64,000 nucleotides of DNA from a bacterium. Its GTDB lineage: Bacteria; Vulcanimicrobiota; Vulcanimicrobiia; Vulcanimicrobiales; Vulcanimicrobiaceae. Positions 57,960 to 64,000 of this stretch are shown here, piece by piece. The notes beneath the pieces were generated by a model. The model was not told the DNA's origin, ran no database searches, and worked only from the letters and a program-made list of their open reading frames with translations. Position 1 is the stretch's first letter; every line of letters begins with the position of its first letter. The position numbers and the translations under genes are program-made. The DNA lies in assembly GCA_021790935.1 (NCBI GenBank), contig JAJYFL010000002.1, forward strand, positions 204,215-268,214, written 5' to 3'.

Positions 57960-60421
57960 TGGCGCGCTACGATCTCATCGGCGCCGCCGTCGATCCCTCG
58001 CACGGCACTGTCGTCGACCCGCGTTTCGCATACGTTCTGGATGACGACCAGATGGCGCAGGGCAGCACGCTTGGCGCGCCGCGGTGCTGCACCGTCATCA
58101 AACCGACCGGTGCGATTCAAAAAATCTATTGCTCGGATGCGGGGTTCGATTTTTTCGGCGCCATCGTCGTTCACTACTGGGATAGGCAGAGCAAAGTCCG
58201 CCTCTCCAGCCACCACGGCGAGTTTCACATTCACCCCGAGCGCCAAGATCACGTATTCGAACTCGACAACGGCGTGCACGTGCACGAACAGATATTTCCG
58301 TTTAACAGCGAGGCTCCCGACGCCGCGTCGATACCGCCTCCGGCGGTCTACTCTCGCATCCATTTCGAAAACCCGACCGAACGGGCGGTCTCGTTCGACG
58401 CCTACGGCTTCTGTGAATTGCGCGGCAATACGCCGCAAGACGTGCAAGCGGAGTACGACGAAACGCTCGGCGGGATCGTCGCCTGGAACCGCGCGACGCC
58501 CTCGCACGTCCGCCTCTTCGCCACCATCGAACCGGCGCAAGACTGGGAGACGAGCGACGATCGTGGAAGAGTCGTCGCGCGGACGTCGCCCGGGCGGCTC
58601 GCCGGCGCCGCTTTGGGGTTGGGTTCCGATCCCGTCGGCACGCTCCACGTGGCCGTCGATCTCCAGCCGGGAGCGGAGCGCTGGGTCGAATTTCTCTGCG
58701 TCCTCTCTGCAACGTCACGCGAAGATCTCGCGGCCGCCCGTGCGAGATGCCCGGCCGGTCAGGAGGCTCTCGAGCGGACCACGGGTTATTACTGGAAATA
58801 CTTGCGCCGTTCGATCTTGCGCACGCCGGACCACGACGTCAATCAGGGTGTCCTGTGGGCCAAGGCCAACATGCTGCGCGTGCAAACCTACGCTCCAACC
58901 GGATGGTGCTTCACCAACGACCCCACGCGCAGCAACAATAGCGTCGGCCGAGATACGGCGTGGATGTCCTTCGGTGCCGACTACCTCAATCCCGAGTTTG
59001 CGCGGGAATCGCTCCAGGCGTATTTCCGCCTTCAAGAGCCGGACGGGAAAATCGTCGAGTACTACGACGTGCGTGACGACAAGTGGGAAGACTACGGGCT
59101 GAACGTCAACGATAACACGCCGCTCGTCGTGATCGCCCTTTGGCATCACTACACCGTCACGGGGAACGAAGATTTCCTGCGCGAGTGCTATCCGCGAGCC
59201 GTCCGCGCGATGGAGTACATGCTTTCGCAGCGCGACGAACGGGGTCTGGTCTGGTGCAATGCTACCGCCACCTCCGATTGGGGCATCGTCGGCTGGCGCA
59301 ACGTCATCCAGAACTACCGCATCAGCGGTGCGTCGACCGAGGTAAACTCGGAGTGCTTTGCCGCGTTGAAATCGCTGAGCGAGATGGCGCGCTTCCTCGG
59401 TGACGCCGCCGCCGCAACGTCGTACGACCGCGAAGCGGAGGCGCTCCGCGATGCCATCAACACGCATCTGGTCAATCCCGCCAACGATCTCTATTATCTG
59501 ACGATAGACGTCGACGGCTCCCGCCGGGCGGACGTCACCTCCGACCTCGTCTTTCCGGTGCTTTTCGGCGTCGCGCCGCCGGATCGTGCCGCACGGATCA
59601 TCGGTACGCTGAGCGATGCGGCCTTCTGGACCGATGCGGGCATCCGCACCGTCCCGCGCGACGATCTCATCTACGGGCCGACCAACGGCTACGGTCTTCT
59701 CGGCGGCGTGTGGGTTGCGGTGACGTTTTGGTACGCGTTTGCCGCGGCGAAATACAACCCGGGATTCATGGCCAAGGCTCTAGCCGAGAGCTTTCGGCAC
59801 TTCTCGAGCGATCCGCGGCGCAACAACACCGTTCCGGGACAATTCTCGGAATGGCTGCACGGCGAGATTCTCGTGAATCAAGGGATGATGCTCTCTCCAT
59901 GGGATGCGCCGCGTTATCTGTGGGCGGCCATCGAAGGCGCGGGCGGCCTCGACGTACGCGGGGAGACGGCGAAGATCAATCCTTCGCTCGCCGCGGAGTG
60001 GCGCTGGCTCACGGTAGCAAACGTCCCGTTCCGTGGGGAGTCGATTGCCTGGGTAGCCGTTCGAATGCCCGACGGGTTGCATGTCTATACGACATCCGGC
60101 CTGAAGTGCGATGCCAAGGTCACGTCGTACGCACGCGATATAAGCGACGGAGTTCGCGTCGCCGATCCGCTCGCAACGGCGATAGCCTTCACGGACGAGG
60201 CGCGCACGATGGTGTTCATTGGGAATTCGAGCTCGCACGCGGTGACGACGGCCGCATCGCTGACGACGCTGCCAGAGGACGAACACACGGTGAGAGTCTT
60301 CTCGACGGTCTGGAACGATTGGGAGGATCTCGGTACTCTTCGCAAACAGGTCATACTCGACGGGATCGTCGTCGTCATCGATGCCGGTGGTTTCGCGATT
60401 CTCGAAATAACGCGGCCATAG
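57959..60421 (+). CDS. Six-hairpin (alpha/alpha)6-barrel glycosidase-like protein
   Basis: This 820-residue protein has an N-terminal beta-sandwich domain (to about residue 260) and a C-terminal six-hairpin barrel with DVNQGVLWAKANMLRVQTYA, NNSVGRDTAWMSFGADYLNP, NATATSDWGIVG and GPTNGYGLLGGVWVAVTFWY. The two-domain layout resembles amylo-1,6-glucosidase/GH63-like proteins. Acidic residues in RDTAW, SDWG and the QFSEWLHGE segment are catalytic candidates. No signal peptide is seen, so it is cytoplasmic. Exact family and substrate are not fixed. Confidence 0.7.
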   Translation: MARYDLIGAAVDPSHGTVVDPRFAYVLDDDQMAQGSTLGAPRCCTVIKPTGAIQKIYCSDAGFDFFGAIVVHYWDRQSKVRLSSHHGEFHIHPERQDHVFELDNGVHVHEQIFPFNSEAPDAASIPPPAVYSRIHFENPTERAVSFDAYGFCELRGNTPQDVQAEYDETLGGIVAWNRATPSHVRLFATIEPAQDWETSDDRGRVVARTSPGRLAGAALGLGSDPVGTLHVAVDLQPGAERWVEFLCVLSATSREDLAAARARCPAGQEALERTTGYYWKYLRRSILRTPDHDVNQGVLWAKANMLRVQTYAPTGWCFTNDPTRSNNSVGRDTAWMSFGADYLNPEFARESLQAYFRLQEPDGKIVEYYDVRDDKWEDYGLNVNDNTPLVVIALWHHYTVTGNEDFLRECYPRAVRAMEYMLSQRDERGLVWCNATATSDWGIVGWRNVIQNYRISGASTEVNSECFAALKSLSEMARFLGDAAAATSYDREAEALRDAINTHLVNPANDLYYLTIDVDGSRRADVTSDLVFPVLFGVAPPDRAARIIGTLSDAAFWTDAGIRTVPRDDLIYGPTNGYGLLGGVWVAVTFWYAFAAAKYNPGFMAKALAESFRHFSSDPRRNNTVPGQFSEWLHGEILVNQGMMLSPWDAPRYLWAAIEGAGGLDVRGETAKINPSLAAEWRWLTVANVPFRGESIAWVAVRMPDGLHVYTTSGLKCDAKVTSYARDISDGVRVADPLATAIAFTDEARTMVFIGNSSSHAVTTAASLTTLPEDEHTVRVFSTVWNDWEDLGTLRKQVILDGIVVVIDAGGFAILEITRP

Positions 60422-60431
60422 GGGAGGCGCT

Positions 60432-61535
60432 TTGCCGGAACTCTACGGACGCTTCCTCTCACGCGAGGCCCTGCAGGCACGGATCGGCTCCTTGGCGCAA
60501 GTCGGCGGCATCACCGAGTTCGCGTACGGTACCGGTCGCGAGCGCGGCGTTCGCGGCGTGCGCGTCGATACCGGTCGCTTGTGCGTAGATGTCGTCGCGG
60601 ATCGGTCGCTCGACATCGCTCGCGCCGTTTTTGACGGGACGCCCTTCGTGTGGCGCAGCGCCAACGATATCGCCGCGCCGGCCTATTACGAACCCAGCGG
60701 CGACGAATGGCTGCGCAGTTTCTTCGGTGGCTGGCTTACGACGTGTGGGTTGTCGAATTTCGGACCGCCCGGGAAGGATCGATGGGGCACCTTCGGGCAG
60801 CACGGGCGGATCGGCAATATCCCCGCCGGCGATCTTGCAACGCAAACGCGGTGGGAAGGAGATCGCTGCATCTTCGAGGTTAGCGGGACGATGCGCGAGA
60901 CCAAGGCGCTCGGCACGAACCTCGTGCTGCGCCGGCGCTGGTGGACGGAGTTGGGCAGTGCGACGCTGCACCTTGAGGATCGCGTCGTCAACGAGGGGAG
61001 CTCGCGCGCGCCGCACATGATTCTGTACCACTGCAATGCGGGGTTCCCGTTGCTCGGACCGGCGACGCGCGTGCGCGTTTCCCACGACGGGGTCGTAGCG
61101 CGCGATGCCCAAGCGCAGGCAGGCATCGCCCAATGGGATCGCGGCGGAGAGCCGCAGGCAGGGTTCGCCGAGCAGGTCTTCGTGCATCGGCCGCGCGCGT
61201 GCGCCGACGGCAAAGCGCGCGCAGCGGTCGTGGATTCGGAGTATCGCGGCGGTGAGGGCCTCGGTTTCGAAATAGCGTACGATCCGGTTGCGCTGCCGGC
61301 GCTCTTCACGTGGCGCAAGCTCGATTGCGGCGACTACGTGGTGTCGGTCGAACCAGCCAATACGCCGGCCATCGAAGGCCGCGAGTATGCGGGGGCACGT
61401 GGCCTCTTGCCGTTTCTGGAGCCTCGCGAGGAGCGTACCTACGAGCTCGCCTTCACGGCGCTCTCGGGCGATGCCCTACTGGCGAGCGTTGCGACGATCG
61501 CCAACGCCAACGCGACACCCGCCGCCCCGCGATAG
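60432..61535 (+). CDS. DUF4432 aldose-epimerase-like protein
   Basis: The 367-residue protein has the galactose-mutarotase-like fold of DUF4432: TGRLCVDVVADRSLDIARAV, GGWLTTCGLSNFGPP, GQHGRIGNIPAGDL, MILYHCNAGFPLLG and KLDCGDYVVSVEPANTPAIE. Members are linked to sugar catabolism and may interconvert anomers or bind sugars. TTG 60432 is used with GGGGAGG 4 nt upstream. It is the last gene of the SDR-glycosidase operon. Its final 97 nt overlap the convergent MFS gene. Confidence 0.82.
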   Translation: MPELYGRFLSREALQARIGSLAQVGGITEFAYGTGRERGVRGVRVDTGRLCVDVVADRSLDIARAVFDGTPFVWRSANDIAAPAYYEPSGDEWLRSFFGGWLTTCGLSNFGPPGKDRWGTFGQHGRIGNIPAGDLATQTRWEGDRCIFEVSGTMRETKALGTNLVLRRRWWTELGSATLHLEDRVVNEGSSRAPHMILYHCNAGFPLLGPATRVRVSHDGVVARDAQAQAGIAQWDRGGEPQAGFAEQVFVHRPRACADGKARAAVVDSEYRGGEGLGFEIAYDPVALPALFTWRKLDCGDYVVSVEPANTPAIEGREYAGARGLLPFLEPREERTYELAFTALSGDALLASVATIANANATPAAPR

Positions 61536-62638
61536 ATCGACGGCAGCGGAACCCCTGCATTCCCGTGGAGCAGGCCGACGACGAAGGTTCCGCCACCTTC
61601 GCCGGTCATCAGCGCTGCGACGAGTACGCCGGCCACACGATCCCGATCGACGGGGAGCGCCGCAAGCGCTAGCGACATCGCGTAAGGGAAGACGATGCTG
61701 CAGGCGATTCCGCCGAAGACGAATCCCCCGACGAGTGCCGCCGGCGCAGCCCAGAGCGGAAGGAGAAAGAGCGCTAGGGCGATCGCAACGGAAAAGAGGA
61801 CGAACGCCGAGCGCGGGGGCAGCGCGCGGGTAGTAAATGCGGCGATCAAGCGCGTACCCGTTAGCGCGAGCCAAAAACCCGAGAGCGCGGCCTCGCCCGT
61901 AGCCAGCGAAAAACCGCGGTCTATATGGACGAAGGTTGTCGCCCAGCTGGAGAAGACGCCTTCACAGAACGCGTAGAGCAGCGCCGCAACGCCAAAGAGG
62001 ATGAGTGCGCGCGAGAGCGGACGGCGTCTCTCGCCGACGCTTTCGCGCGGCAGGGTTTTCCAGCCGTATGACAGCACGAGCACGCCGGCGAAGGCAACGG
62101 CGAGCGCCGCCGGCCATAGGGGCCAAACCTCGCGCGCGGCCAGGATTCCAACTATCAACGGCGTGAGTGCCGTGCCCATACCAGTCAGAACGTTCGCAAG
62201 GGTTATGCCCAGCGTAGCGTTCTTCGATAGGCCGGCCGCGAGCTCGTTGACCGCCGCAAAATTCAAACCGAAACCGATGCCTAGAGCTGTCGTATCTATC
62301 AGCAGAAGTACGTACGCCTCGTGGCCGCCAACCGCCGGTGAGGAGATGAGTGCGACGAGGCCGCCGATATTCGCGAAGACGCCGAGGCGCAAGACGCCGG
62401 CCATGCCGTGCCACCGAGCGAGGAACGGCGTCGCTGCCGCCGCAGCGATGGCACCGAGCGTGAGCGGCACGAAGAGCGCTCCGAAAGCACGTGCATCGAC
62501 GCCGTAGGGCGTGGCGGAAAAAACCGTTGCAAGCGATGGAACGAGCGTAAATGCAAAGCCCTGAAGCATCGCGGCTCCATAAACGACGCTCGCCGCGCGA
62601 ACCGTGCCTGCACGTGCCATGGCCGTTGTCATTCGCAC
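61439..62638 (-). CDS. MFS transporter
   Basis: The 399-residue membrane protein has about twelve hydrophobic segments and MFS-type organisation, including LNFAAVNELAAGLSKNATLG in the first half and FVFGGIACSIVFPYAMSLAL in the second. A sugar-porter role fits its neighbours. The 3' end overlaps the DUF4432 gene by 97 nt in the opposite direction. The overlap covers the C-terminal tail and end of the last transmembrane segment, so both frames appear coding. The start may be ATG 62632 instead of GTG 62638. Confidence 0.8.
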   Translation of the reverse strand: MRMTTAMARAGTVRAASVVYGAAMLQGFAFTLVPSLATVFSATPYGVDARAFGALFVPLTLGAIAAAAATPFLARWHGMAGVLRLGVFANIGGLVALISSPAVGGHEAYVLLLIDTTALGIGFGLNFAAVNELAAGLSKNATLGITLANVLTGMGTALTPLIVGILAAREVWPLWPAALAVAFAGVLVLSYGWKTLPRESVGERRRPLSRALILFGVAALLYAFCEGVFSSWATTFVHIDRGFSLATGEAALSGFWLALTGTRLIAAFTTRALPPRSAFVLFSVAIALALFLLPLWAAPAALVGGFVFGGIACSIVFPYAMSLALAALPVDRDRVAGVLVAALMTGEGGGTFVVGLLHGNAGVPLPSIYRGAAGVALALAIVATLASRASPESAVKASS

Positions 62639-62783
62639 GTCGGAGCCGAGGTCCCCTGAATGCGAGAAGGCAGCCGTCCGCCTGCCCGCGGGAGTTTGCC
62701 GGATGCGCGCTGCCGGAGAGCGAGCGGCAACGTGTTAAGAGTTCGTCTCGCGGGACGGTAAAGCTGCGAACGCTTTACGTGGA

Positions 62784-62799
62784 GTTACTCGCTCGTTAC
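62784..62799 (-). promoter_or_regulatory. Inverted-orientation GTAAC pair before the lipoprotein gene
   Basis: GTTAC occurs at 62784-62788 and 62795-62799, 11 bp apart, which is GTAAC on the minus strand. It is a two-copy form of the arrays at 22.3 and 31.6 kb. The lipoprotein start is 34 nt downstream. Weak evidence. Confidence 0.3.
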
Positions 62800-62832
62800 C
62801 GCTCGCTCGTACAAGGAGAGCGGAGGTTTCGA

Positions 62833-63294
62833 ATGAAACGGTCGTTGGCACTTTGCTCGGCGCTACTCCTAACCGCGTGTGGCGGCGGTGGGGGAGCGGG
62901 CACGCTGCCCGCCCTGAGCTCCGCGGTCGCGCCGGCCGGCGGCACGGCGCAGTGGACGGCGAGCCTTCGTTACACGCCTACGGTCGTTACGGAATCACTC
63001 GGCGCGCCGCAGCTCGGTTATGCGTACGTCGACGCCGGCTCCGTGAACGGGAAGTATCCCAATGCGGCGTGGTTCCAGCAGCAGTTCGACGGCGCCAACT
63101 CTGCACTCTTAACGGGAAGTTGTGCGTCGATAACGACGATGTCGGAATCGCTTATCACGCCGAACGCGTATTCCGGCCAGCAATACCCTACCGTCGTGAT
63201 CGCCTTTTATCCGAAGGCAGTTGGAACCTGTACGGAAGCCGTCAGCCTAGGGTTATCCGGCGCATCGAGTATCAGCGTGACGGTCGGGCCATAG
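62833..63294 (+). CDS. Small lipoprotein of unknown function
   Basis: This 153-residue protein has a lipoprotein signal MKRSLALCSALLLTACGGGG with lipobox LTAC, so Cys16 would be lipidated. The mature part is rich in Ser, Thr and Ala, contains two more Cys (SCASI and GTCTEA) that could form a disulfide, and ends in an apparent beta-strand SSISVTVGP. GGAGG precedes ATG 62833 by 6 nt. No family is recognised. Confidence 0.75.
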   Translation: MKRSLALCSALLLTACGGGGGAGTLPALSSAVAPAGGTAQWTASLRYTPTVVTESLGAPQLGYAYVDAGSVNGKYPNAAWFQQQFDGANSALLTGSCASITTMSESLITPNAYSGQQYPTVVIAFYPKAVGTCTEAVSLGLSGASSISVTVGP

Positions 63295-63319
63295 ATCGAA
63301 GCTCCGGCGCATTATCGCA

Positions 63320-64000
63320 TCAATGGCGGACGCGTGGGTTTGAGCTCCTAGACGGCGCAACGTACGCCGGTGCCGGACGTGGTGGCGCCGAGTAGTGTGG
63401 TTGCGAGTAGTGTGGCTGCGAGTACTGTGGCTGCGCGTAGTGTGGCTGCGAGTAGTGTGGCTGCGAGTAGTGTGGCTGTGAGTAGCGCGGTTGCGCGTAG
63501 TGTGGCTGCGAGTACTGTGGCTGCGAGTAGTGGGGCTGCGAGTAGTGGGGCTGCGAGTAGTGGGGCTGCGAGTAGTGCGGCTGCGAGTAGTGCGGCTGCG
63601 AGTAGTGCGGCTGCGAGTACTGTGGCTGCGAGTACTTCCGTGGTGCCGCGTAGTGTGGCTGTGAGTAGTGCGGCTGCGAGTAGTGCGGCTGCGAGTACTG
63701 TGGCGCCGCGTAGTGCGGTTGCGAGTGCTGTGGCGCCGCGTAGTCCGATTGCGAGTACTGCCGTGGTGCAGAGGCCGTTCCGAAGCGCTGCCAGACGCTG
63801 CTGGGCGGTTTCGAAGTGGGCCGCATCGTCGCTCCATGCCGTGCGATCACGGGCCGCCGCGCCGACGGTGCGAGGATTGGCCTGCGTACTGCGGTGGTAG
63901 GCGCGTGCGTAGCGTTGTTGAAGCGCTGCCAGATGTTGCTTGGCGCGAGTGGCGCTACGGCCGTGCGGGCGCTTCCGGCAACGATCGGCGGGCTCCCTCC
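63320..64000 (-). CDS. YSQPH-repeat low-complexity protein (5' end beyond window edge)
   Basis: The minus-strand frame is open from the right edge to TGA at 63320, giving 226 residues. The first part has two related segments, SNIWQRFNNAT and SSVWQRFGTAS, which are not repeat-derived and suggest the true frame. Then about 20 YSQP units follow, mostly YSQPH with YAAPQ, YAQPR and YSQPQ variants, coded by a 15 bp tandem repeat. The tail is PRPAPAYVAPSRSSNPRVRH. Tyr/His/Pro repeats occur in adhesive, coat and metal-binding proteins; the function is unknown. No signal peptide can be judged because the start is not present. Confidence 0.65.
   Translation of the reverse strand, partial: GGSPPIVAGSARTAVAPLAPSNIWQRFNNATHAPTTAVRRPILAPSARRPVIARHGATMRPTSKPPSSVWQRFGTASAPRQYSQSDYAAPQHSQPHYAAPQYSQPHYSQPHYSQPHYAAPRKYSQPQYSQPHYSQPHYSQPHYSQPHYSQPHYSQPHYSQPQYSQPHYAQPRYSQPHYSQPHYSQPHYAQPQYSQPHYSQPHYSAPPRPAPAYVAPSRSSNPRVRH
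63395..63760. repeat. 15 bp tandem repeat tract
   Basis: Units of the form GAGTAGTGTGGCTGC repeat with variation (TGTGG/TGCGG/TGGGG, GAGTACT variants) for about 360 bp. The period of 15 keeps three frames open on both strands and gives several long spurious open frames. The only one with non-repeat flanking sequence is the minus-strand YSQPH frame. Confidence 0.85.

Noticed and set aside
63395..63760. CRISPR array
   Set aside because: Repeats are contiguous 15 bp units with no unique spacers and no cas genes nearby.
63370..63900. Plus-strand Ala/Ser/Val-rich long open frame, and a second minus-strand frame rich in Arg/Thr
   Set aside because: Both arise because a 15 bp repeat keeps frames open. 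They lack ribosome sites and non-repeat flanking protein sequence; only the YSQPH frame has these.
1..64000. tRNA, rRNA, c-di-GMP or other riboswitches
   Set aside because: I looked in all larger gaps, especially before the polysaccharide genes, and found no conserved cores of these RNAs.

Overview
This is a GC-rich, densely coded bacterial chromosome segment. It contains no rRNA, tRNA or CRISPR array that I can see. A Wza-like export protein, a Wzc-like copolymerase, an O-antigen-ligase-type protein and a Wzx-type flippase point to a diderm (Gram-negative-type) envelope. Start codons are a mix of ATG, GTG and TTG, many genes overlap by the 4 nt ATGA, and most products are only moderately like textbook proteins. 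I read this as an uncultured, GC-rich lineage; Eremiobacterota/Vulcanimicrobiota would fit, but that is a low-confidence guess. The left and right edges both cut through genes.

Region 1 (1-1.5 kb, minus strand) is a small RiPP-like locus. Two tandem precursor-like peptides of 34 and 37 residues share a nearly identical leader with a Y-x-x-P motif and have different C-terminal tails. An HprK-like P-loop kinase and a truncated gene follow. Region 2 (2-22 kb) is an exopolysaccharide locus: initiating sugar transferase, several GT4 and GT2 glycosyltransferases, a UDP-ManNAc-dehydrogenase-type enzyme, a fusion carrying a glucuronyl C5-epimerase domain, a polymerase/ligase, a secreted protein, and a flippase fused to a uronate-dehydrogenase-like SDR. 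Set inside it is a second RiPP-type gene set: PqqD-like RRE protein, HprK-like kinase, lasso-type B2 protease and NTP_transf_5 protein. A shared machinery linking regions 1 and 2 is the main candidate for an undescribed system.

Region 3 (22-31 kb) holds regulation and export for the polymer: a NarL-type regulator, a GGDEF-EAL protein, a LuxR-type protein, the Wza/Wzc pair, a lone receiver domain and secreted proteins. Region 4 (31.2-37.3 kb) is a PadR-led beta-oxidation operon (acyl-CoA dehydrogenase, FadJ-type bifunctional enzyme, thiolase). Three GTAAC repeats with an exact 11 bp period lie upstream of both the NarL-type gene and padR.

Region 5 (37.6-44.2 kb) has a stand-alone FadN-type hydratase half, a permease gene broken by an IS605-type TnpB element, and divergent senA/senB genes for selenoneine synthesis. 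Region 6 (44.2-54.1 kb) carries 2-oxoacid:ferredoxin oxidoreductase alpha/beta, XdhC, a three-subunit 4-hydroxybenzoyl-CoA-reductase-type enzyme, and psuK/psuG for pseudouridine breakdown. A lone IF-1 gene with no ATG, GTG or TTG start follows. Region 7 (54.6-64 kb) has a metzincin-type protease, a sugar operon (SDR, six-hairpin glycosidase, DUF4432 epimerase-like protein), an MFS transporter, a lipoprotein, and the 3' part of a gene for a YSQPH-repeat protein.
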